NCBI GenBank assembly: GCA_030142905.1
Contig: JASJOG010000014.1
Location: 434,001-498,000, forward strand
Direction: 5' to 3'
Origin: Heliopora coerulea
Lineage: Eukaryota; Cnidaria; Anthozoa; Scleralcyonacea; Helioporidae
DNA: 64,000 nt
Shown here: positions 23,332-33,391 of the stretch, in pieces
Layout of the letters: each line of letters begins with the position of its first letter
How positions within the stretch are numbered: the stretch's first letter is position 1
Translations under genes and position numbers: made by a program
Notes under the pieces: model-generated
Databases searched by the model: none
What the model was told of the DNA's origin: nothing
The model's input: the letters and a program-made list of their open reading frames with translations, nothing else

Positions 23332-23773
23332 GGACCTGTTCATATGAGCCCAGCTAGTCGGGAAACTCATCTGAGTAAGATCCGTGTGTCATTATTTTAT
23401 TTTAAAAATCATTTCGTGTTCATATGGAAACGAAGCAGCCTGGTTAGGTGAGATTCCACCGTGGATAGGTGGGACCTCAGTGAAATGGAACGAAAATTTG
23501 CCGTATGAATGCGTCATCCGGCGTGACCGGGATAAAAATATTTTGCCGATGTGCATGTTACAAGATAGTAGAAGTAAGTTCAATATTAATTAGCGCAGAC
23601 AGATGATAACAGTTGTAATACCACGTATAATCACCAGTGTCGAAATAAACAGCGCAATGTTTATTTGTTAATTTCAACCCGGTGAGGTGGGATGAAAACA
23701 ACCAAACGAACGCAGAAAGAATTTGTCCCCTTGAGGTGAGTACCCCCGCTAGCCGGGCTCATATGAACAGGCC
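23332..23773. mobile_element. 442-bp MITE with TTAA target duplication (piggyBac-like)
   Basis: Terminal repeat CCTGTTCATATGAGCCC at the left is mirrored by GGGCTCATATGAACAGG at the right. TTAA abuts both ends (23328-23331 and 23774-23777), the signature of piggyBac-type insertion. Confidence 0.82.
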
Positions 23774-24210
23774 TTAAGGCCTCGATTTCTATTGGACGGA
23801 ATTTTCCGTGAGAACGAAATTATCTCTTTGTTTTTCGAACTAGTTCCACTTGAAAGCTGATAAGATTAAGAAAAAATTGTGTCCGTGTGGAGAATTCCAC
23901 CAAGCTAAAATCAAGCCTAGGAACTGCAATCACCAAATCTTCTCTAATGATGGTTCATCAAGCGAGCATCATCGTTTCTAATTAATATTTGTTCCCTTTG
24001 TTTGTTCCCTTTATCCGGGATCACCCCACCTGGTAGACTAATGTAATCTCTTTAATTAATTACAATCGAATCACACGTTTTCGCCATTACCGGTGGGCAA
24101 GATAACATACCTAAGTCACTCGAGACGAATACCGTCAATTCTGTACTGCATAAGTATAGGTTGTTTTGAAGTTACGAGGGGATATGTAATTTATTCAATG
24201 AGGGTGTAGC

Positions 24211-24601
24211 CGGTGGCGTAAGGTAAATTGCTGCCCGGGGTGGGAGTGGAAAATGCCACCCATACCCAGCCCCATAAAAAAGAAAAGAAAGAACCAAAGA
24301 AGACTTAGAAAGCAGGCATGCACAAGGAATATTCCATCGGAAAATGGATTATTCTGTCTCCACTATGCATATGAATTCTTATTCCTAACCAGCGCTTGTG
24401 CCCAAATTTATGCAAAATGTTCAACTGCCATCAACCTTCAAATAAATAGTAATCAGTTTGTTTTACGTTCGTTTATAAACAACACGAGAATGACTTAATT
24501 ATAGGTGAACATTTTCAGGACACTAATGGCGGAGAATGCAGTCCCTCAAAAATTACCACCCAGGGCATCTGCACCTATTGCCCCCTCTCGTTACGCCACT
24601 G
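24211..24601. mobile_element. 391-bp non-autonomous hAT element
   Basis: Ends are CGGTGGCGTAA and the complement of CAGTGGCGTAACGAG. A perfect 8-bp duplication GGTGTAGC lies at 24203-24210 and 24602-24609. Interior open frames are not transposase-like. Confidence 0.9.
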
Positions 24602-25962
24602 GGTGTAGCCCGAGATGAATCAATCACATATCACAGGGAGGCCTCAAAATAACTTACTCATATTCCACATGGACTAGGTTGATTTGAGAGACACTTGCAA
24701 AGAGATGCTTTTGTTCTAAGGATCTTCCGAAATGCGTATCTAAAATTTTGAAATAATACAATAGAGGTACAAACATCCGTAGTGGGATTTTGAAGAGTTA
24801 TATTTAAATTGGTTTGGTTGGTTTAATATGCTAAAACTTGGCAAACATGACTGGTGAGTCGGACGAGATTTTTTGAGCACAAAATTAGTGTGGAATCAAA
24901 TCCGACTGAAAAGGTCATAAGTATATAAGTTCTCTTCATACCTACCAAAGGGTTATATGAGAAGATATAGAGTCTGTTTCAGACGTTTTACAAAGAAGCA
25001 AGGACTTCTTCATGAATGGCCACCAAGAAAGGAATTAAAGGTAGGCGATAGCGTTTCACAAGCTAAGTCACGTACTTTCGATATAAGCAACTGCTCAGTT
25101 GTATTTATACTGTGAGAGGTTTTGCACGTGTTTATAAGACTTGTTCACTAATGTGTATTGATGAAGTGTACTTGGTGTTCCTTCACTTTTATTTCAGTGG
25201 CGCGAAGAATATTACAGTAGAATATATAGGGGGAATATCAGAGGGGAATATAAAAGAGGAGTATGAATTCATTATTATACCATTGTTTTCCTTCATTGTT
25301 TATGGCCCCGCATTCACTGTTTATTGATAGATAGTGCCACCAGCCTTTTAGACAATTAATTGGCAAGAGCTATTGAATATATTTGCCCCAAAAGAACAAA
25401 GGAAACCGAGCCATGTGGATTACAACTCCATAAAGCACAGTTTATAGCGTAGATGTAATATTGTAAGAACACCGTTTGTGATTGATTGCCGCGCGTCCTC
25501 CAGTTGTTTAATGAGCCAAACATTTAATACCTAATGTTGATTTACCAAAGTCTACCTAGGCCCTATCCAGGCCTCTCTGTACTAGAAATGTCTGAGTCCA
25601 AGTACGACCGGAATTGCTTCAATCGACACGGTTTATACCCTAATTTCCCCATTCCTTTTGCTTTTCTGGCAGTTTTACTTGGTTTCCTAAAGACTTGCCA
25701 ATGCCAGCAAGTCTTTGCAATTGACGGTTTCGAATTAATCTCTTGCATGAATATAAGAGAGGTGCAAGAGGAACAGGTTGTCACTCAACAAATATTGTTG
25801 TCAAAAGTTTAACTCATCCGATCGGAATTTGAGTTGACGGGTCACAGACAGAAAAAGATGAAAATTTTGATTGACCTACAGTGCAGGTTTACCTAACGAA
25901 ATGTCCAAAACCGCATCGCTTATTGCGACAAGCTTCTTGTACTTTTCTATAGACAACCAGTA

Positions 25963-26100
25963 CCGTACCTGGTGGGAGGCCGCAGGGACGCTTGCCTAGG
26001 GCGCAAAATTTCATGGGACGACATTTTTGTTCCTTTTTTCTAGATTCAAAAAGCATTTTTCAAAGCCCAACAAAATGTTAAATCAGTTTTGACTTCTCGT
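25963..26100. mobile_element. Relative of the 27.7-kb MITE (partial)
   Basis: CAGTACCGTACCTGGTGGGA followed by the TAGGGCGCAAAATTT block resembles the left half of the element at 27741-27980. The right end was not defined. Confidence 0.5.
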
Positions 26101-26236
26101 CGTTAATTGACGACTTTGCAGCTGTACATATCATGGCTCAGAAGATTTTAAATTTTCAATAGTATTTTGAGAAATAAAAAACAAACAGCACTATAAACTA
26201 TTGTTTCTACTGAAACATCTCGTTTAGTTGTATTTA

Positions 26237-26457
26237 ACAAATAGAAAATTCCTTGAGTGTCCCTGTACTGTGATAGAAACATGAATGACGTCATTTCAAT
26301 CAGAATTTTTTTTTTTTTTTTTTTTTTTTTCCAACCAGAAAAATGCCTAGTGAAAACACGAGGCGTAGCCGAGAGTTTTCTGGTCTTTTTCCGATTGAAA
26401 TGGCGTCATTCATGTTTCTATCATAGTACAGAGACACGAAAGCTATTTTCTATTTGT
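26237..26457. repeat. Long inverted repeat around a poly-T run
   Basis: About 65 bp from ACAAATAGAAAA through AACATGAATGACGTCATTTC is mirrored at about 26390-26457. The loop contains 22 T residues near 26309-26330. A further related fragment with GACGTCATTCATGT follows at about 26493. The structure is MITE-like. Confidence 0.75.
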
Positions 26458-26811
26458 TTTATAAAATAACGAAGATTTTCTCGAGTTTTCGTGACGTCAT
26501 TCATGTCTCTGTACTCTAATACAAAATGAAAATGATGTCAATCGTGTCTCTATACTCTGAGAGAAAATGAGGCTCGTCCAATCAGAGTGTGCGTAGGACG
26601 CGTGTTATTTTATAAATTACACTATAAAGAGCTTGGGGTACTTTAGAGAAGGAAGAAGGGAGCGTCTTCAGCAGAATTTTCTCCCGGCGAATTACTACTT
26701 ACGTACGGTTCAGTCGACAACCACGTGAATGACGTGGTATTTTACTGCTTAAATTGGTCAGGAGTGTTTATAAAATAACGTGGCTCGTTCTCAAGCTCTG
26801 ATTGGTTTATA

Positions 26812-27334
26812 CTCGTGTTTGGATAAGAGTATCCAAGCACGGAAAATTTCCCGCCAAAAGTATACTGAATTTTGTTTTGCATGTTCACAACATCATTTTA
26901 CAAAAGAAACATGTTACGGTTTTCGTGTGTTTGAATACTGTGATTCAAACACTTAGTACCTTTCTTGAGTTTCAAATAGCTTTAAAAAACTTGTTTGTTT
27001 TTTCTCCATTTTGCCTCATTGAAGTGGCTTGGCTTTGTTAACCAGAGTTCGATCTTCTCAAGTTCGTACCTGATTGGTAGTTGATCATTTAGGGGAGAAT
27101 TGCTAAATTCATCATTGTTTTTATTACGTTAGCTGCTTTTCATCTGTATTTATTTTATAGAAGAAATACCAAATGAATTCCCGCGTTTGGATACTTTGAT
27201 CCAAACACTTGGGATTTTGCTCAACTTTCGAAAATCTGAAAATACTTGCCTAGCGGCTCGTGTTTTTCTTAACGTTTTTCTCAAGTCCCGCAACTTCCCG
27301 CGTGTTTGGATCACAGTATCCAAATACGGGAATC
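26812..27334. repeat. Four related palindromes of GTGTTTGGATA type
   Basis: Short inverted repeats made of GTGTTTGGAT, a small loop and the complement occur near 26815, 26925, 27187 and 27303, each next to CCCGC or CGGAAA. They are probably the ends of nested MITEs. Confidence 0.55.
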
Positions 27335-27740
27335 CATCTGGTATTTCTTAATTCAAATCTGGTCCTCCCAGCTAAACATCTTATGCACGTCACTGAAATA
27401 AGGATGAGAAGTCAAAAATTGCAACTCTCAGTGTCAACTCCAATTACTTTGAAATTTTGACTGCTATATTCGATGGTTAAACCGGTAAACTACACGTAGA
27501 CTGATCCACGCTCTGTGATGAATCAAACATGTATACTCTACTGAACGCAGACAGATCCATGTCAGAAGGTTTAGGCACCCTTTTCCATAGTTTAGAGAAA
27601 TTAAAATCTACAGAAATTCGTTGAATATCTCACTTTAGAAAGTCGATTGTACATATTGATTAATTGCCAAGGGAGGAGATTTTATTCAGTGAACTAAGCA
27701 GATCATATTCATTCGTTTTCCATCGGACTTAACTTGATAG

Positions 27741-27980
27741 CAGCGCCGTACCAAATGGGGTCTTGTTTGGCTTTTGCCCAGGGCGCAAAATTTAGTGGAG
27801 CCACATTTTCAGAAACAAAAACTCGACTTTTTGGGTCTCTAGATTCAACAATATTTCACAAATCTCAACAAAATCTTAAACCAATGTCTCAGGAACGTCT
27901 CTTTTAAATTTTCAGTTACATTTTCAGTAACAGAAAACAAAAAGCCCCAAAGGACAGGCTAAGGACTAGGTACGGCTCTA
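27741..27980. mobile_element. 240-bp hAT-type MITE
   Basis: CAGCGCCGTACC at the left and the complement of TAGAGCCGTACC at the right, with CTTGATAG duplicated exactly at 27733-27740 and 27981-27988. Confidence 0.85.
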
Positions 27981-27989
27981 CTTGATAGT

Positions 27990-29299
27990 GATATGCTTTT
28001 CGCATTAAAGCTTGGTTTCTATTCCTATTAGTGTGGCCGAAATTTTCTCTTTCTGATATGAGCTCTCAAGTGTAGCTAAGTGGAAAAAATATAGAGTAAA
28101 TTTCGTCCACGCGGAAAATTCCGCCTCGTGGAAACCAAACCAAAGTAGGTTTTAGTCTTAGGTTTGGCATAAGCCATTCTTTCGACGGTCTGGCTTTTCC
28201 TATGTGAGATATGATGTAGGGTAGAGGAGCTTCGTTATGGACCAATTTCAAAATGAGGGTAGCAAAATGGCGATTGTTCATGTTTTGTCAGCTCCCCCAA
28301 ACTTATGCATGATACTCCATTTGTACCTTTGCTTATATGAATTTCTATTATCTGAAAGCTCGAAAGCTTCCGAGGTTTGTGCAAACCAGCTCTTTTACAT
28401 AGCTCAAATTGTTTGCAAACCAACAATAGGAAGTTTTAGTGTCCAAACACCGAAGTGCAACTCGAAGAGTTTGGTTCCAAAGTTAACCTGTGCTATTCTT
28501 GGATGTCGTCTTGTGATCAATGCGTCCCTCCCACTGCTGCTTATACGTTTGGCCCGTTATGGCAACCGTGGCGTGAGAACAAATTTGATTTTGGAGGGCT
28601 GAAGTCAGAATATACATATGCACCCCTGGAGGAATAATAGATTTTTAAAGCCTCTTAGAATGTTGCCAAAGTCTTATCTGTGCACTCAAATTACCGTTAT
28701 TTGTTCACGGCTGAAGAGTCCCGTTCCTGTTAAAAAAATATTACCTTCTACATAATACAAAAATTTTATTTTTTGCTTTGAGACGCAGTGCTCCCAAGCA
28801 CTAAAACTTGATTTAACCAGAATTAATTTCACAAAAATTCGGAAGCCGCATATCTCAAGTATTTAATTTCGTGATTTTTGGAGAAAAAAAACCAAAGCGT
28901 ACCTAATTTAGCGAATTCATCATTTCTTTGAGCTCGAAAAGACTCATAAAGCCCAGTTACATTTGTAACACGTTTTCATTAGCTGTTCTTGCAGTCTGGT
29001 AACAGAAACAAAACAAACCACTTCAATGTTGCGATGAATACGAGTCGCACGACAAACCTTACTACAATACCAACACGAGTCTCGTCAAATGAGCTTCTGG
29101 TATACAGTGTTTATATTTGAATGTCCTCGAACAGATCCTCTGCAGGAAACTTTGTTGCTACACGGACATAATATAATATAGTATTAAATTTCACTTTTCT
29201 AATTTTCGTGCATTCTATTTTAGCGAGTATTATATTTCGCGATTTTTTTGAAATCACAAAAATTAGTACTTGCGAAAATTTTTAAGAATAAGGTAGTAA
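27990..29299. other. No gene recognised
   Basis: AT-rich non-coding sequence. Overlapping open frames at 28066-28637 on both strands have no recognisable domain. Confidence 0.4.
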
Positions 29300-29862
29300 G
29301 TTTTGCATCTCCAAGAAATGAGTATATCTTATCTGCAATTAGTTCAGTTAACAGCTTCCACATCAGAGGTAAACATGTAATGGGTTTATAATTACTAGCT
29401 TTTCTTCCTTTACTCTTATCTTTCTAAATCAATACCGTCCTACCTAGAGTCATCCAATATGGTGTATCTCCTGTCCTTAGACATTCATCAAGTTGGCTTG
29501 TAAGGTGGCAATGCATACTACTTAAATTCTTTAATCAATATCCTTGAACACCGTCTGGCCCTGGAGCTTTCCAATTTGACATTTTTGCAATGATCTACCG
29601 CACCTTCTTTTCTGTTATGACGATCTCTGGTTGCTCATTTCTGTCTTCCATTTCCAGTTAAAAATCTGTTAGCTATTCTGCTTGACGATTATGATTGACT
29701 TCCTCACCCCATATTTGTGACCAGAAAATTTGCACTTCCTCTGCATTTAGTGCCTCATTGCTTTGAGATTCCTCTTCGTTGTCAGTCTGTTGGTAAAACC
29801 TTCCATCATTGTCAGAGAATAGTCTATTTTCATGGCACTTATTCACCCTTTGTTGGTATTTT
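29300..29862 (-). pseudogene. Non-LTR retrotransposon RT N-terminal fragment
   Basis: The minus strand reads KMSNWKAPGPDGVQGY, WMTLGRTVLI and [20 protein letters not shown]. This is the start of the RT domain of the same endonuclease-class elements that fill 49-64 kb. There are stops and a frame change. The LINE 3' tail abuts its 5' side. Confidence 0.75.
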
Positions 29863-29879
29863 TTGATCTTTCCGATTTT

Positions 29880-32640
29880 GGATAAAGGATAAAGGATAAA
29901 GTTTTATTCACGCTATTAATAACAAATATTAACAAAGTTCCGCTGTACTTAAATACATTATTGGATGAATTAAATAAGATTGTGGAAATTTTACAAGAAT
30001 ATAGTATTATAAGAGTGTGCAGTGAGTAAAATAGCACTAGCTTTCGAGTTAATCACTGCCTACTATTTATTTATTAATTGAGTTCAAGGATTAGCTGAGG
30101 AAGTAAAGAAATCATTACATAAATGTTAAGAGAATTGATATAGTTAAATTGTATAAAACAATAGGAAACTTCTGATCAAATTTGTTGACTTACTAAACAT
30201 TTTTATACTAAATTTTAAATTTCTTATAAGGAAAATTTTAAATTACAGGGAATATTTTCCAATATCTTTGAGGCTGAAAATCTAAATGTTTGCATACCAT
30301 AATTAGTTCTAGCTTTAATGCGGTAAAAATTTTGTTTAGAAGCATATCTGGTATTGTGTTGACGTATTTCTGTCACTGGAGTAAGAAAATCCTGGAGAGC
30401 AGATGGAATATTCAATTTACTACATATTTTATGAATAAAGAGAGATGTAAACGTTTTCAAGTTGCAGAATATCTAGAAGTTTATAATAAGGTGAAGCACT
30501 TTCTCTAGAGGAAACAAAGAAAATAGTTCTGATACACTTATTTTGTTTTGTACTAATCTTCTTTAGTCTAGTCTTATATGCATTGCCCCACGATAATATT
30601 CCGTTACTAAGATATGGATAAATCAGATTATGATAAAGCTGTTTAAGCATATTTACGTCTAAATAATATCAAAGTTTATTAATGATTCCTATATTTTTTG
30701 ATACTTTACTGGCGACGAGGCCAGGTTCCCACTTGATATGTTCACGGTAAATTGGTTTAATTTATTGATTTGAATATTGCCAATTTTTTTAAATGCGATT
30801 CGATAATCATGTAATTTGTCTTTTTGAAATTAATCGACAATTTATTGGTATCACGGTAATCATAAATTTTTGTCATTTCCTCGTTTATGACTTTTCCAAA
30901 ATCATTTGAGTTGGTACTAGAATAAAATATATTGGTATCATCAGCAAATATTCGAAATAAAAATATCTTCGATACATTAGGTAAGTCATTTATAATATTT
31001 TTTCCCTGCTTGATTCAAGATTGTCAATTTTCACATATTATTTTCTATCTGTTAAATAACTTTTGAACCAATTAAGAGGAACACCTTTTATTCCATATGT
31101 ATTTAATGTGGTAAGGAGTATGGAATTGTCAACCGCGTCAAACGCCTTGCAAAAGTCAAGAAAAATTCCACACGCTATTTCTTATTGTCAATTGCTGTTT
31201 TAAGATAGTCATTGATTTCAAGAATACCTTGTTCAATACAATGATTTTTACGAAATCCAAATTGGTATTTATATATAATATCATATTTATTTATAAATGT
31301 CATTAATTGGTCAAAAATTATTCTTTCTAATGCTTTAGCGAAAGGAGATAGTGTAGCTATTGGTTTGTAATTATTAGGATCTGTAGAATTATCATTCTTG
31401 TAAATTGGTGTAATTTTTGAAATTTTAAATATTTCAGGAACAAAACCTAGTTCAATTGACTCATTAAAGATACTAGTAAAATTATTGATAAGGGTTATTT
31501 GGCTAATTTAACTAATTTATTTCGGACGTCTAATGTGAACTTTTTTATATCAAGTGAAGGAAATATATTTGATACAATTTCAGGTCATGTCGGTGATAAG
31601 AAAAAAACTATCTGTAGGATGTCTATTGACATATTTTGAATAATCCTGATTGCTATCTTGAACTTTTGAGGCCAGATTAGGACCTACATTAACAAGATGC
31701 TCATTAAGTTTCTCAGCAATATCTAGTTTTGAGGTATATTTCTTACCATTTTGTATTAATCTAGGTGGGTAGGACTTCCCCTTCATTTTGCGCTTAATAA
31801 GTGTCCCAATGAGCTTCCATGTTGCTTTAAGATTATCCTAACATTTAATGAAATAAGAAGTGTAATATTGTCACTTGCTTTCTCTTTTTTTTAATCGATC
31901 TAATAAATTTGAATACTTTTTGTAACTATTTACTTTCTGTGAATATTTGCGTTTAGAAAAATGGGTATGATACATTTTTTGTTTTCTTTGAATAGATTTT
32001 AAAATCCCATTTGTCATCCAGGGCTTTCTTAATTATTTCATTTTTCTATTTGATGCTACTTTAATTGGAGCATGTTTATCTACTGTTTCTCTAACTAAAT
32101 TAACTACATTTGAAGCTTTTTCATTTAGGTCACCATTACTAATGAGTATGGTACTCCAATCAATAGAGTTAATTTCTTTTAAGAAATTTTTTTCATTAAA
32201 TTGAGAGTAGTCTCTATACTGATAGTTTACCTTCTCTTTGCCAATAATGGTATCACACATGCAAAATATAGGTAAGTGATCTGAGAGATTTGCCAACACA
32301 ATGCCAGATTTTACTACCTAATGAATAGTATTGGTATAAATATGATCTATTAAGGTATTAGTGTGGTCTGTTATTCTTGTCGGTTTAGTAATGATAGGTA
32401 AAAAGTTTTTAGAATATAACATATCCAAGTACTCTTCTGTATGAGCATGACTACCGTGTTTGAGAAAATTTATATTCATGTAACCAACAATATATATTTC
32501 ATTGCTATTTTGGTTAAGAATTTGAATTAATTTATCTAATTGTTCGGTAAATTGATTAAGATTAGTACCAGGGTGTCTATAAGGACAGTCAATTGCTATG
32601 TTTTGTTTATTTTTATTTTTACCAGTATCGATTTTTATTT
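29880..32640 (-). mobile_element. 5'-truncated APE-type LINE (CR1/L2/Jockey-like)
   Basis: On the minus strand, the end of an AP endonuclease (IYIVGYMNINFLKHGS, ITKPTRITDHTNTLIDHIY, LSDHLPIF) begins at about 32640. It is followed by RT segments (NYKPIATLSPFAKALERIIF, YKYQFGFRKNHC) and the post-RT region (QLYHNLIYPYLSNGILSWGN, IRQHNTRYASKQNFY). The 3' end is a tandem heptamer, GGATAAA on the plus strand (29880-29900), a tail type known in CR1/L2 elements. Many stops show decay. Its 5' end is fused to the viral polymerase gene. Confidence 0.85.
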
Positions 32641-33391
32641 CACTTTTATGTTCCTTTGGATAATTACTTGTGTCAAACATATTTTTAACATCTGGAGAAA
32701 TATCTTTATAAAAATCTTCGGTTTTAATCTCATACATTAAACTATCAGTGTCTGTAAATAATAATGATGCATTTTCGCCATATTTTTGTTTGATATAATT
32801 ATAATGAAAATCATACATTAAAGTCTTTGATAAATCCAATATACTCATTCCTAAATATATTGGTTTATCTAGTTTAATTTTACTCTTATACATATGCACC
32901 GCAATTAGATTTTCAGAAAATATTGTTCTTTTATTGAAATTTGTTTTTGAAAATAATTTTAATGCTTTTTCTTTTCTGTTAACCAATTGAATATCAACTC
33001 TGTTTCTAACATTTTCCATTGTTTTACCAAATACAGAATTATTCATCAATTTGAAAAAGTCTTTTTCAAAATCATTTTTTGCGCTTGTTCTCAGTTTTGT
33101 ATTTAAATCAATATATTTTTTCATGAAATCTTCTTCATGAAATTTAATACCTTTATGAATTCGTTTAATTTTTAATCCTAATTTTTCATATAACTTCAAG
33201 TTTTCACAATGCAAAACATATTTTTCTTTATTATTCAAATTTGGAATTAATTTTTCAACATTACCAACCTTTAATCTTTCTGGTGCTAACGGATATTCAT
33301 TGTGTAAATCATGTAAATCTTCTGGATATTTCAAATCAACTTCTAATATACAACTATATTTTTTCCAATTTTCCAATTCTTTGTTTACCAT
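32318..33391 (-). pseudogene. Polymerase B C-terminal part fused in frame to LINE endonuclease
   Basis: The first ~250 codons continue the polymerase: ILEVDLKYPEDLHDLHNEYP, motif B KNDFEKDFFKLMNNSVFGKT, DKPIYLGMSILDLSKTLMYD and motif C LLFTDTDSLMYEI. After the SNYPKEHKSEI segment (about 32640) the sequence switches to LINE endonuclease residues without changing frame and stops at 32318. The remaining polymerase tail is absent. The chimera is a by-product of the LINE insertion; there is no evidence it is expressed. Confidence 0.85.

Noticed and set aside
28237..28637. Two overlapping plus-strand frames of 121 and 60 codons
   Set aside because: No domain, opposite-strand frames are equally open, and no splice or promoter context supports them.
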